64,000 nt of DNA, from the NCBI GenBank assembly GCA_024704765.1, contig JAKMXF010000199.1, positions 310,001-374,000 of the forward strand, read 5' to 3'. Source of the stretch: Oopsacas minuta (Eukaryota > Porifera > Hexactinellida > Lyssacinosida > Leucopsacidae). The notes beneath the pieces are model-generated. The model did no database searches. It worked only from the letters and a program-made list of their open reading frames with translations, and was not told where the DNA came from. The position numbers and the translations under genes are program-made. Position 1 is the stretch's first letter. Each line of letters starts with the position of its first letter. Shown one piece after another: positions 12,604-24,775 of this stretch.

Positions 12604-12839
12604 CCGTAAACTGGGGCTACTTTGGCCCACTGGGTTTGCTTTAGCCCAAATATCAAAGTTTCAAAGAAACTAGATTAGATTCAGTATTATGCTTGAAAAT
12701 GACTTGCCAAATTTTTAACGAATTTTCAAATATCGGTAGACAATTTCGAATACAAATACAATATCTATTCGATACGTAAGCAAATTTCAATATTTGGGCT
12801 AAAGCAAACCCAGTGGGCCAAAGTAGCCCCAGTTTACGG
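12604..12839. mobile_element. Foldback MITE with 50 bp perfect inverted repeats
   Basis: The first 50 bases, starting CCGTAAACTGGGGCTACTTT, are the exact reverse complement of the last 50. TA flanks both ends (12602-12603 and 12840-12841), as in Tc1/mariner-class insertions. There is no coding capacity. The perfect repeats suggest a recent insertion. The core of about 136 bp is AT-rich. Confidence 0.9.
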
Positions 12840-12841
12840 TA

Positions 12842-13973
12842 TTCAATTTCAGAATTTTATCAATTGATATCTGGATGTTTATATATATATATATATAATA
12901 TATGATTTTCCTGATGATAATGTTGTCACGTTACTGAGTTCTATTGAGTACCATGGATTGCACATATTATAGGCAATATCCACTTATAACTCGATAGCGA
13001 TAGATTTATGGTTACATCACTCTAGCCAATATGTACTAAATACCCAACTTTCCATACCCTTGTAATATTTTTCATACGATATCTTGAAGCACTTTTACGT
13101 AATCTTGATAATGACCTAACTTGGGCATATTCACGATTGCGTCACCCCGGTTTAAGATTTTGTATCAAAATGAATTATTGGCTTATGGGAAGTTGCATAT
13201 TTAGTACATATTCGTGGGACTAATTTGATAAAAACTCTAGCGACTATCGAGCTATAAGGCGACTTGCTACAATATGCCATTCTTCGAGTCCTTGTTGATC
13301 ATTAATGATTGCGTATTTCATTCAAGGTGATACATGAATGATTTATAGATACTCTTATAAGATTATACAAATTTGTAATACAAAAGTTGGCTCATTCTTG
13401 AGTTAAGGGAGAGACCAGTGATGTCACATTGTTTTGAATATCGAATTATACCTGGGTAATTGTTCACATTATGCCTAATACATTTAACCACTGTATAGCA
13501 TATTCCTGACTTCCCACCCCTGATACTATACTTTGATATGATATCTCTGAAGGTTATTGCGTAATGTCAAAAATGCCCATATTTTTGGCATATTTCCAAT
13601 AATATCATATTGGTAAGAGTTACCATGTTAAAATACATTACTAGTGTATGGAAGTCGGCTATTTACTCTAAAGTAGCTCTACTGATTAGTTCAAAATATG
13701 AATACTCACAGTACAAAATGGATATAGTGCTAATGGATGTAATGATTTTATTGTTCGTTGATTCTTCTCCCCGTTTTCAGTGTACTCATACAAAATTTAT
13801 TAGATGTAGTGATATTTTAGCCCATATCCGTGCCCAGCATTATCACTATATCTATTATAAATTGTATCGAGTTATACCGCGATGGTCATAAAATTTGTCA
13901 TCCCTGGTCTCTTCTATAACTCAATAACGAACCAACTTTAGTATTACAATATTTGATACTATAACAGTATCTA
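12842..13973. other. AT-rich DNA without a gene
   Basis: Contains a TA dinucleotide run near 12880-12900. The open frame at 13610-13891 has no recognisable motif and I do not call it a gene. Confidence 0.4.
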
Positions 13974-14138
13974 CAGTAGAGTTTCCGAATAACGGACACG
14001 TTGGTACATCGTTTCTATTCGTTTTAAGGAGTGTCCGCTTCGAAGACTGCTAAAGTATTACATATATGATTGCTAATTCATTCAGTTCCAGGAGGTTTGT
14101 CCGTTGTAGAGAATTGCCGCTTTTGGGGGATTCTACTA
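13974..14138. mobile_element. Pogo/Tigger-like MITE
   Basis: The left end CAGTAGAGTTTCCGAATAAC and the inverted right end (GGGGGATTCTACT with a mutated last base) face each other over 165 bp. TA lies at 13972-13973 and 14139-14140. CAGTAGA ends with a GTCCG-containing arm resemble pogo/Tigger termini. No coding. Confidence 0.7.
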
Positions 14139-14140
14139 TA

Positions 14141-17100
14141 TAGCTCTTTCTATGTATTCAACCTGAAACGAAATGTGCAGTAGTTAACGTCTAAAGGATT
14201 CAGAAAATGGTATATTTTCGCTAGTAAATGCTTACTAGATACATTTTGTACATTCTTTAGTCTTTAATAGTTAATTGTAGTTGTTCTACGATATCCAGTT
14301 GCTTTATTCTGACAAAATACACCCTTTTTTCTTCTTCTAAATTTGTTGAATTAGTCTTTGATTGCAGTTAGCAAGGCAACTGTTAATGGGAACATGTTTC
14401 ATCTCCAGATCAGACACTTTAGCATGCTGGTGGCCTGCTCATTATGACTATCTCATTATTTTGTGACTTAACAGCTGAAAATTGGTTAATATATAAATAA
14501 TATCTGAATGACAAAAGTAAAATTGGATAAGAAAATAGGGTAGAAGAAGACCAGGTCACCTCTATTACACTATTACCTAGTTAATACCTTGTATTGCTTC
14601 ACATGAATATAATGCTGAATAATGAGAAAAATGATTATAATGGCAATACTCATGCGGTAGCTAAATTAAAGTTTTTGGTCCTTTACGCGACGGAATATAC
14701 ATAACACTTCGTGCCTCAAGGTTAAGTTTTTGCGAAAATTGGATTTAATGGCGTCCTGTGGGTAACACCGGAGCTATACGTTGCTCTTGATTAGTAATCT
14801 GTGCACTTCGTCTCTAGAGTATTATAAAATGCTAAAATTTGACATTTCATGATCACTTTATCGGCAGACTGACATTTGTCCATCTACCATGCAGTGGCGG
14901 ATCCAGAGGATAGGGGAATGTATACCCTCCACCAGAATAAATTTACATGATGTGGAAACACACTTTTTGGAAATCATGCAGATACCCAAATATTGGCTCA
15001 ATTTGCTACCGTAAATTTCTGCTCCCTTCGCTCGTATATATCATCTTAACTTAATTATCATATCCCATCAGGCTCGAAAACGATTTCATTACCAGGTCAG
15101 GAATCCCCAATGCTGGTTGCAGGGAATCTTGGTGGAAATAACCGTCCAGCTGGAGTTCTGGGGCATTATAATTTTCCTAGTTTGGTCTATGGATGCATGG
15201 TACCACAATAATTACTATTCAATTTTGAATCTTTGAATGATTTCTCATAATTATCCTTTTATTTTGGTATTTCTCCGATTCACTATGTACTTTGTACATA
15301 TGAATGCTGTATTCTTATGCTCAGGGTTATGATATAAAAATGTTGTTGTGTTGCTAATTCTACAAGCTCAGGCTATTGACCCACAACAATCCAGGAAAAC
15401 TCGATTCTTTTCTCATCTTTGTTTCCGGCTTTTCAGATAAAGTTGGTCGGGTACACTTTTCGCACTTTCCCTTTGAGATTTGTAGTCTTGAAGTAGTATA
15501 AATTCCAAAATGCTATATTTTGGGAACTAAACATTGGAGCGAGGCTGAAACACACTCCCCAGGCTTTATCTTTACTTCTTGACTTACTTTGTACATATCA
15601 TGGCTTTGAATACTTGTTGACCTCTAAAATTCAAAATGATCTTTGGGAATACCATATTGGTCAGTATCGACAGGTGTCTGGTTCCCACTATCAATTATCT
15701 TATTGCCAAATCTTAGGGTCTGAGCGTAGACAGGTTTCTAGCCTGCTCAAATTATCTGGGACTAAGACACAATCTGGCTCATGTGAAAAACAAACACTAA
15801 TGAATTACCTGTGTAAATTTGGTAATTATGGTGAGAATGAGGACTGTAATATTTCTTTAGAACTCACGATCCCTCAGAATTGCCTATTTCCCAAATTATT
15901 GCCCTTGTATTTGTCCCTGGTGATATACCGTAATTTCATATCTTAAGAAGTCGAATGGTTGTCATATATAGAAATCTTTCTTAACATTCGAGTTATTGAT
16001 GACTTGGGAGGTGAAATTTGGATAGTTATTGGATAGAGGTTCTCCAATATATCCGTCTATTCAAGTCATTGAAATTACAAAGATTATACCAGAGGTATTT
16101 TGGAAAATTTAAAATAATAGAAGCTAAATCAAAATTTTATTATGGTTCATTCCGATAGACCAGGGATTCTGCAGTAATTGAAGGCCCGAAATTATCAGCT
16201 CACGACGAGATCGTGAGATTGAGAGCCAAGTTTGGATACTACTAACCAAGTGCCAGATATCCTCACTAATGTCGAAGTAGAACAAATCTATCATATTTTT
16301 AGGGTTCAAATTGAAAATCGAGAAATCAGCTGCTTTCAGTTGAGACGTGTACAATGTATTATCACTGTATACCAATCGACCCTAAAGAACATATTAGATA
16401 ACTTATATCATAGATGCGTAAAGGATTTGGTTTCAGGTCCATATATTTCTACAAATGGGATCAGCTCAATGTTTTCATACGCCATGTATATTTTAGGCAC
16501 AAAGTAGAACTCTGTTAAGATGTACCTCGGTTATTAAGTACTCTTTTTGTTTCCCAAGCGAGTACATCTTAACCGAGTTCTACTGAACATGAAAATATTG
16601 AGGATGCTATTTTAGGTGTATGGCCCAAGGAACCAGGATGAAATCCTGGTGATACAAGAATCTTATAATTTGGCATTGAAGCAAACAGTCTGAAACAGTG
16701 CAACATTTTCCTTTTTAGCAATTCTCTAAATTCTGCTTAATTACTGATCTCATTAATAATAGTGAATACTACAAATATTACGTTGGTCGAAAAGTAAAGT
16801 TAGATACATAGCAAATATTAGTGCAATTATCAGCGGTCATATCAGATAAATTTGGCTACAACAGTGGGTACAGACTAGATGAAAGAAGGTCCTGATCGGG
16901 ACCTGGTCCGCCAGTTGGGCATCACTTCTTTATATATATATCGTTCATATGGCTTCCTATTTGGTTATCATCGCCAGAAATCACATTTGGATTTCTAGTT
17001 AACTCCGATGTAGATTCGAGATAATACTCCTATCATGTTTATATCAACGTATATTAAATCTACCTTAAAGCACCTATTTGACAGCGTATATCATGTATAT

Positions 17101-17593
17101 GGCTTCACAATTTGTCATTTTAGATATTTGACCGATTAATACAAAACTTACACAGATGCTTTGACTAGTTGCTATCTTGCTTACACGCCAACTGTTAGAC
17201 ATATCGGTTGCGGTTGGTGAAATGACTGGATGATTTGACATAGAATTTCCCATATAATAAATTTCCTTGACTAATGGCCCGGAGCTTATTTTCTCGCCGA
17301 AGAGAATACCCGGCGGTTTAGCAAACCACCGCATATTTTTGATCCCCGATCATATTAGGAATAAGCGATATGAGAAACACAGATTTAATTCATCTGAGAA
17401 GATTTAAATCATTTTCTAACAAAGAACGCGACCGTAAATACGTATATAGCAGTCAAATTTACGTAGTCTACGTGACCATACTTTACTTTGGAATTATATC
17501 AGTCAAAATATGTTAGTAATTTGCATTGATTTGCTTTCCTTTATTCAATGGAACTATCCATTGGTTAGCATCCTATCTAAGTCTATATGTAAA
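14141..17593. other. AT-rich DNA without a supported gene
   Basis: Open frames at 15614-15946 and 16232-16507 show no recognisable domain. At 14892 a CAGTGGCGGATCCAGAGG sequence looks like a hAT terminus similar to the MITE inside the hAT at 22-32 kb, but no partner end was found. A small inverted pair at 16502-16588 is listed separately. Confidence 0.4.
16502..16588. repeat. Short inverted pair resembling a pogo-type MITE
   Basis: AGTAGAACTCTGTTAAGATG on the left pairs with an inverted copy ending GAGTTCTACTG on the right, about 40 bases apart. The right end reads CAGTAGAACTCGGTTAAGAT in inverse, typical of pogo-like termini. No clean TA duplication is visible, so the edges are approximate. 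Confidence 0.6.
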
Positions 17594-17601
17594 TGTTTAT
17601 C

Positions 17602-18113
17602 CACTGGCGTAAACTTCGTCTAAACACACAGGGTGCCACAACACTTTGTTCATTCTCTAGTTATATTTTTCTGAATAAATGACAAGAAACAACATCCTGG
17701 CCAACCTCCTCCAGATTTAGCAACCCTGCATAGGATTTATTTGACTCTTCCATCTACCTCTTGTGAAGCCGAAAGAATTTTTTCTGTGCTCCTACGCCTG
17801 AAAAAGTATATGAGGACGACGATGAGTCAAAACAGACTGAACCATTTGTGCATATTGTCTGTGTACAAGAATATCGTCGATACACTTGACTAATCATAGG
17901 TTGTTGATGAATTCATAATGAGGAATGAGCAACGCCAGGCAAGATTTGATCTTGGGATGACAACAAACACTAAAACTAGGAAACCTTGTCTAAATTTTTT
18001 GTTAAGAGAAAATTTTTTCGCTCGCCACCTGCTAAATTGAGTTTGTGGGGTTAGCTCGGTTTAGATTGCCAAGGGTGCTCTGTACCGCCACACACCCCAA
18101 GTTTACGCCCCTG
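17602..18113 (+). mobile_element. Short hAT element with internal deletion
   Basis: The left end CACTGGCGTAAACTT and the inverted right end (CAGGGGCGTAAACTT in inverse) bracket 512 bp. The flanks TGTTTATC (17594-17601) and TATTTATC (18114-18121) match at 7 of 8 positions, as expected for an old 8 bp hAT duplication. Only the C-terminal tail of a transposase remains inside. It sits 218 bp from the 3' end of the helicase gene. Confidence 0.8.
17702..17893 (+). pseudogene. hAT transposase C-terminal dimerisation fragment
   Basis: The plus frame ending at TAA 17891-17893 reads LPSTSCEAERIFSVLLRLKK followed by RTTMSQNRLNHL. The arrangement (small residues, CE-x-x-F/IFS, L-x-R-LK, RLN-x-L) is the hAT dimerisation region of the ZMYM1-like type. 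About 60 residues survive; everything upstream is deleted. Confidence 0.8.
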
Positions 18114-18331
18114 TATTTATCTGAATATTTTGTGATATAAGCTCCGGAAGCTAGAAAATTCAAGCTTCGCCCAACTATTTAATGTAAACTACGCAAACAA
18201 ACTTCCATTTTGTAAGCCACTGCTAAATATACCACTTTTATAATTTCCTTGAACAAGAGTAGAATATAAATAGAGTCAATACAAACAGAAGAGAAATGGC
18301 TGCACCATGATAAAAGTACAAACAACAATGG

Positions 18332-21300
18332 TCATTTTCCAGATATATTAAGAATTTCTTTGATGAAAATTACAGAAGAGCTTTCAGCGCTAAAATCGTT
18401 ATTCATTATGTTTTCGTCCATTGGGCAAAAATGACTGTCTTCACCAAGTATTGAGTTAGTTGTAGGAATTAAGTCAATAATATCATTATCTGAATCTGAG
18501 AGTTCTAATTTTGGCGAATCCAAAATTGTTATAATGGGATCCTGCGAACTATAACTAGATATATTTAACTCATTAGCTGAAGAAGATTCAATCGTTTTCG
18601 GGGAGAAAAGTACAGATTGTTGTTGAAGCTCAGGAGAATACATTAGGTTTACACTTGTGGGGGTTGAAATTGGAGTAAATTTATGTTGGGGTGGTTGTTC
18701 ATTACTCCAATCCTCTACTGAATCAGTTATAGAAATAGGGGATGTACTTTGAAAATTCGGCGAAATTTGATTAAGACCCATGGCTTCGAAAGGTGTTGAA
18801 GAGAATTCATATGGAGGTCTAAGTGATCTCTCTGAAAAATGTAACATTCCGTCTTCCAACTGATGTAATTCCAAATTGTTAGAATAATCATATGGTTCAT
18901 GATGCAACGCCTGAGCATGTATATCATTTAATTCCCTTGAGGTTACTTCTCTTTGTCGGCATATCATCTTCTCATTAGTGTATATCTCGCTAGCTTCTTT
19001 CTGTTCACTCTCGTTAAGGTGATCGCCAAAACTATCAGTAAAGAATGATTCATGAAGTAAGGGAGCTCGAGTTAACACATTTAGTCTTTTCAAACATAAA
19101 TTTTTGATGATTGGGTCAGAATACTCTTCAGAAAAAAGATATAGATTATCGATAGGGTCTACATGATCGACTGGGGATGTAATAGCTGAGAAGATATCTT
19201 CTTTTGTTACTATACGTTCTGGGCGAAGCTGATCAACAACTCGGTCGGAAGTGGATATCTTTGAAATTTGACGTTTGTACATTTTGGATTCGAAAGTACC
19301 GTCTGCAATTAACCTGTAGACGAAGCACTTACGAATCTGACCATATCGATACGAACGGCAAACAGCCTGTGCATCATGACAAGGATTCCAAGAAACATCT
19401 AGAATTATAATCCTAGAAGCAGCTATTAAATTGATCCCTAAGCTACCAGCTCTAGTGGATATCAAAAATAATTTAACCTGGTGTTGATCCGGATCATTAA
19501 AATTTGAAACCATATTATACCTATCCAGACTATTACTAGAGCCATCCAACCTGAAATAGTTATAATTTAGTCTCCATAACTGATGGCTATAAGAAATATT
19601 TTCCAATCCATGAGTATTTAAATTAGAGAATTGATTCGGAACGAAGGATTTTTGTAGAAATCTTTCAAGTAAGTTTAGAGTGGGAATGCTCTGGCTAAAT
19701 ACTAAGATCTTCTCTCCAATAGAAACGCTTGCTTCAAGGATTTCAAACAGTATTAGAAATTTTGGGCCATTTTCTAATAACTCTGGTTCATAGCCCTTGA
19801 AACAATTCCTGATAACTTGAGGGTCAGATACGAGGTTATAGAATTCATTGCAGGTTGCTCTTCGTGTAGGAAATTCTCCTTCTTCATCTTCAACAAGGGA
19901 ACGACTGAGATCAGGTGCAGAACAACATCGTTTTGTAATCCGATACAAAATTTCTGGGTGATTCCATATTTTACAACAAATTGCAAAGGCTAAAAGTGGA
20001 TTGATAGATGAATTGGCTGAACGTTCCTCTCTGAGATCATTCACAATTATATCATATAACTGTGATTGATATCGACTGAGGCAAGTAAATAAAACATACT
20101 CCAGTTTTGGAGGAAGGCTTTGTGCAAGGATTTCTTCACTCTTTCTCTGAATAATTTCTGACAGCATATGATGTAGAACATGGGTACGCTGAAGCATAAT
20201 ACGTACATCTTCAGGCATACTGTTCTGACACTGACCATTTTCAATTGGCCGCAGGAATATATTTCTAAATTCCTTTTTGCTTCCAAGATAGTTTGGTCTG
20301 ACAAAGTCAATCATGCACCAGTATTCAAGAAGATTATTTTGCAATGGATAACCAGTGAGCATTATCCTACGTCTAGTTCGAATAGATTTAATTGCATGAC
20401 ATATGGCAGCTTCTTCATTTTTGATGCGATGACCCTCATCACATATGACTAGGTCAGGCCCTGGGTCACAAAGAATTTCAAACACCTCCTGAGCCTGTGG
20501 ATTGAACTTTTTAAATTTTTTTTTCGCTTTTCCTTGTAGATCAAGATGCAAACTCACAAGAGTTCTAAATAGCTCGTAGCCTATTATTAAAACGCCAGCG
20601 TCTGATTTCCAGCGATTTAGCACATTGAATCTTTGTTTAAAAGTCCTCTCTTGTTCTGTAATACAAAATACTTCAAAAGGCCTTGTGTACTCGGTCTGCA
20701 AAAAGCCTAGAACCATTCCTAGTCGATTCCTTGGTGGAAGCCACTTGTCGAATTCACTACTCCAATTATGCAAAGTATTGACTGGTACCACGACGAGGGC
20801 ATGAGTGGATTCTGTACAACGGAAAAATATTTCGATGAAGGAAATTGATTGGAATGTTTTCCCTAAGCCCATGCTATGTGCCAAGATGCACCCAAATCCA
20901 CCATTTTTTCTGTCAAAAGAGCTAGGGTCGTCTATAATATTATGATACAGAAATTTTAAGCCTTCGACCTGATGTGGTTTAGCGGCTTTGGCAAGATGAG
21001 GAAGAATGTTAAGATCAGCAGAAACAGAAAATATTTCAGAGTTAGATTTTTGGTGTATACGAGTGGAATTAACACGAGAGAATATATCAATTACATCTTC
21101 AGTGGGTTTTTGGACATAACTTGATAAGTGTGTGTTGCAACCTATAGTAAATCGGTCTATACAACCATTTTCCGAATTTTCAGAAATATGAATATTTCTA
21201 TCAGATTCTTCTTGTTCAGCAGTAGTGAAATTAGGAGCACAAATTGGGTAAATTGGGCCAGATACATGACTGATAGAAATTTCATCATCAGAAAAAGTAT

Positions 21301-21625
21301 CAAGGGTATTATCATCAATCAAAATCGATAAAGAGACGTCAGTCTTTAATAAATTGTCATCAGATTTTAAGTCACGATTGAGTGATTTACTAGGGGAAGA
21401 AATAGATGTCTGATTTACTGGAGCTTCAAAATGATCAATTGAAATAGTATCATAATCTAAAAAGCTTGCATCATTGCTGTCTAGCATTGCATTTTCAACT
21501 GGGGTTGAAACTACACATGAGTGAAAAGATGATATAGAAGATGTGGCTGTGGGCTGAAGGTTGTCTTTCAATGGCTGACGTCGAGACTCAACTTCTTTGA
21601 CTAAGTCAAATGTAATAGAATTCAT
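18332..21625 (-). CDS. RAD54L2: RAD54L2/ARIP4-type SNF2 helicase
   Basis: One uninterrupted frame of 1,097 codons runs from ATG at 21625 (TAA upstream in frame at 21653-21655) to TGA. SNF2 family ATPases of this branch remodel chromatin in the nucleus; human ARIP4 is an androgen-receptor-interacting one. Helicase motifs are complete: HSMGLGKT (motif I, about residue 250), DEGHRIKN (motif II, about 396), LTGYPLQNN (III, about 423), ILVFSQS (about 640), STRAGSLG (about 723) and QAVCRSYRYGQ (VI, about 753). DEGHRIKN, ICCKIWNHPE and SDRVVDQL favour ARIP4 over ATRX. N- and C-terminal tails are serine- and acid-rich. NDIIDLIP near the C-terminus resembles a SUMO-interacting motif (inference). The protein is shorter than the vertebrate one, and the gene has no intron, so it may be a retrocopy or an intron-loss form. 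It is the only clear host gene in the window. Confidence 0.92.
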   Translation of the reverse strand: MNSITFDLVKEVESRRQPLKDNLQPTATSSISSFHSCVVSTPVENAMLDSNDASFLDYDTISIDHFEAPVNQTSISSPSKSLNRDLKSDDNLLKTDVSLSILIDDNTLDTFSDDEISISHVSGPIYPICAPNFTTAEQEESDRNIHISENSENGCIDRFTIGCNTHLSSYVQKPTEDVIDIFSRVNSTRIHQKSNSEIFSVSADLNILPHLAKAAKPHQVEGLKFLYHNIIDDPSSFDRKNGGFGCILAHSMGLGKTFQSISFIEIFFRCTESTHALVVVPVNTLHNWSSEFDKWLPPRNRLGMVLGFLQTEYTRPFEVFCITEQERTFKQRFNVLNRWKSDAGVLIIGYELFRTLVSLHLDLQGKAKKKFKKFNPQAQEVFEILCDPGPDLVICDEGHRIKNEEAAICHAIKSIRTRRRIMLTGYPLQNNLLEYWCMIDFVRPNYLGSKKEFRNIFLRPIENGQCQNSMPEDVRIMLQRTHVLHHMLSEIIQRKSEEILAQSLPPKLEYVLFTCLSRYQSQLYDIIVNDLREERSANSSINPLLAFAICCKIWNHPEILYRITKRCCSAPDLSRSLVEDEEGEFPTRRATCNEFYNLVSDPQVIRNCFKGYEPELLENGPKFLILFEILEASVSIGEKILVFSQSIPTLNLLERFLQKSFVPNQFSNLNTHGLENISYSHQLWRLNYNYFRLDGSSNSLDRYNMVSNFNDPDQHQVKLFLISTRAGSLGINLIAASRIIILDVSWNPCHDAQAVCRSYRYGQIRKCFVYRLIADGTFESKMYKRQISKISTSDRVVDQLRPERIVTKEDIFSAITSPVDHVDPIDNLYLFSEEYSDPIIKNLCLKRLNVLTRAPLLHESFFTDSFGDHLNESEQKEASEIYTNEKMICRQREVTSRELNDIHAQALHHEPYDYSNNLELHQLEDGMLHFSERSLRPPYEFSSTPFEAMGLNQISPNFQSTSPISITDSVEDWSNEQPPQHKFTPISTPTSVNLMYSPELQQQSVLFSPKTIESSSANELNISSYSSQDPIITILDSPKLELSDSDNDIIDLIPTTNSILGEDSHFCPMDENIMNNDFSAESSSVIFIKEILNISGK

Positions 21626-22163
21626 CAATGAATCAGAAAATTTAATAGGATATTATTCCTGTTGGGAATACCAAATCTAAGGAATGAAACAAAAAATAAA
21701 ACGATGAATAAATGATGAGAATTATTTCATATTAATACACAGTTAGTTAATAAACCAGGGTTGGGCTGTCAACGATTATTAGACTAATTTCTCTACCCGG
21801 GCAAAATTTTATATTCCAGCAATTCTAGCAATTGTCACTATATTTATGTCTATATATTTAAGAAAAATTTCAGATTTTTCAATCTACTAACTGGAAAAAT
21901 TATACAAGAGGGTATGAAGTCATGTTCCAGAGGATAATTTTCAAATGGGATAAAGAATCATAACGAAATTACCAGTAATCAGTGAGGCATTGAATGTCAA
22001 TTCACCGAGCCAAAAATATTACTCTCTCAGGATGATATAAATTTTGTATAATACAACCGCAATATTTGATAAATATCCTGAAATTTTGAGACTTAAACAC
22101 TTCATGAGGCTAAATAATGTCACTTTTATATCATCCCGGTTTTTGAAAAATTTCAGATCTTGA
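21626..22163. other. Helicase 5' flank
   Basis: AT-rich sequence between the helicase start and the next transposon. No repeat or second gene is seen. The promoter presumably lies here, but no motif is convincing. Confidence 0.4.
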
Positions 22164-23743
22164 CAAGATTGCGGTCAATTACAAATATATTCGTGTAATT
22201 GGTAACTTACAATTATGCTGTAATTGTAATGTAATTCTAACTGAAAATTTTATAGAGTATATAATTGAAATTAATAGTAATTGAAATTTATTTTAGTGTA
22301 ATTGTTCAATCAAGTTCAAATAGATTTTAGTTTTTCATGGGTGTGAATACGAAATAATTGAACAGCTCATTTCAGGAGTAGCCACTATGCTAATTAGTGT
22401 GTCAACAAAAAACGCATCAATTGTGAATTAATAAATTAATTCTTAAATTTGACAGAGAAGCCAAATATACTAGTAGTCCTAGTCAAAATGACTGTATATA
22501 GTACATATCAGAACTTTCAATTTGTTATAGTAGCAATTTGCAACGTTATATTCACATTTAATATACCCATCAATGCCCCTTCAAATATTTGATCACTTTG
22601 ATCCACCTACAAATCCCACTAGGGGTCAATTTAAACTTACATGCAAATACTGGAATAAATAGGTATCTGAATCTTATGCAGCAACCTCCAATTATCATAC
22701 TCACATGAATGTAAGTTCTAAAATATTAAGATTTTCACTATTGAAAGGTTGAATTACTCATTTTTCTACTCCTAGAGGCATCATCCAGAAGCTAACATAA
22801 AACCAGACGGGTTCACCATGCAATCAGTGTTCGGAAAAAACCACCCTTTTCTATAAAAGACCGGGGTAGGTAGGAAAAACCGGTCTTTTCTGCTGATTAG
22901 GTAAAATTTGGGCTAGGTGTAATTATTATGTATCAGTAAATTTAGGATGCTATTTCTTCACCTTTTAAATCAATTCATGAAATTCTTGATAGATTGATTA
23001 GTTGATGTGATATTCCCTTTCATGATATCTTATCTAAACAAACATGTCAGTTCATTAAGTTGATATTCCACAAACCTCTGTATAATATTAGGAACCCAGT
23101 ATAAAAGGATTATAGTCCGAAATTTCAACAACAAGAGGTAATAAAAGAGTAGAATCTCTTTAGAAAATCAGTCTCTTACATGTTACCAATGGGTCAGGTG
23201 TAAAGTCACATATGGTGATAATGGTCATAAGTGTTTTTTCCCAAAATTTCAGGGTGGTCTTTTGCGACAAAAGCTGGTATTAATAAATTTATTTCTGTTA
23301 CATCAGACTCATGGTGTGTAAAAGAACTTAGGCAAATAGAACTTACAAACAGTGACGTATACTTTATTGCGGGCTCACTACAACCACTTTCCAGAGTTGA
23401 TGATCTTAATTTCGTGCACTTTTGCATAATCTCAACCAGCCTACACCTTACCTAGCCGAAAACATCTTGGTACCAAACTTCTACCTGAGAGTTCAGCCCA
23501 ATTTCATCCCAATATTCTTACATGTCTCGATGCAGTTGATGTTATATGTTTGACATTGGACCTTTGGTCGAGTAGAGATATGAGAAGTTATGTCGGCATA
23601 ACAGGACATTGTATTGAAGATTTCAAACTTAAGAGTGTCATGTTAGCTTACTGTAGCTTTGAAGGCCCTCATACTGCTGAAAACATGCTTCTAAACTACC
23701 AAGTCACTTGTAGTTTCAATATTGAGCCAAAGATAACTACGAT

Positions 23744-24156
23744 CAACGGCAGATTCGTGGGGGGCCAATTGCCTCCCAGTTTTCAACATTAGAATTACTG
23801 AAATTAATTAGTAAACAAGAAAGAGTATAATTTTTTCGAAATTCTAGAAGGATGAAGGCGTATTAGCTATCATGGAATCACGCGCTTCTTCTGCATCATC
23901 CAGGCTTGTAACACATTATCTAAATTGATTGCTTTCGCATTTTCTCTATTCAAGGAAATTGTCATCAAATCACTTGCTCTAGTGCTATCAAGACTAGATC
24001 TAGCCCAACTTAATATTCTCTTCATAGCACGAATTGCTGGGATACCCAACGAATTGTAGTTCTAAGATGTGTACTGTGTAGTATTCTATAATGAAATCAA
24101 AAACTAGCTCTGATAAGTTCAATTTTGCCCCGAAATTTTTAAAGAATCCGCCACTG
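23744..24156. mobile_element. hAT-type MITE inside hAT-1
   Basis: Ends CAACGGCAGATTC (left) and, in inverse, CAGTGGCGGATTC (right) bracket 413 bp. The duplication ACTACGAT is exact on both sides (23736-23743 and 24157-24164). Removing it rejoins the hAT-1 frame from IEPKITTI to TDNAANM. There is no coding capacity. Confidence 0.9.
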
Positions 24157-24352
24157 ACTACGATAACCACTGACAATGCTGCAAATATGAGCAAGGCATT
24201 TGTAGCTCTTCATGGATGTAGTTGATAACGTAAGTGACAGTGACAGTGATGACGAGGACGATTAAATGGAATATATTTCTGAGTCTTACATTCTAGATTC
24301 CCTCCCTGAACATGTTCCTTGCTTGGCACATACTCTTCAATTAGTAGTTAAT

Positions 24353-24720
24353 AGGCCGGATCGAGAAAAGTATAAATCGTCGGTTCAACTTCTACCTAAG
24401 GGAAAAGTTGCCTCTACCATTTTCTAGGAAAATGCGAGACTTAAATTTGAAAAATATTTCGATTTGACCCTTGCAGTTTTATATTCTTGCTGTGTCACTT
24501 TCGCAAAATTGATTTTATATTGTCTGAATTTTCAAATTCCTTTGACTTAGCCCCTTTATATATATTATTTGGTAATAGTAAGTCGCATATTTGCTATTGA
24601 ATGGTATATTAATCGAATTTCTATGTCCAAGGATACTCAAGTTATCAAGATTTTTTTGCATATTTTATCATACCCTAATATTATTACCCACTCCCCTTTT
24701 TTTCCGATTATTTGAAAATT
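24353..24720 (+). repeat. Left terminal inverted repeat of A1
   Basis: The reverse complement of 27181-27548, with only a few mismatches. Near 24715 it contains CCGATTATTTGAAAATT, the inner limit of identity. Confidence 0.9.
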
Positions 24721-24775
24721 ATTAGCTTTTTTATCTATCGTGGTATATGATTCAATTATGTTGTATCAAGTATAT

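Noticed and set aside
15614-16507. Open frames at 15614-15946, 16124-16375 and 16232-16507
   Set aside because: No recognisable motif, overlapping frames on both strands, and composition like the surrounding noncoding DNA.
22827-22893. CAGTGTTCGG-like hAT terminus and AAAAGACCGG inverted pair
   Set aside because: No partner end or duplication was found. It lies in the 5' noncoding part of hAT-1, whose true ends are better supported elsewhere.
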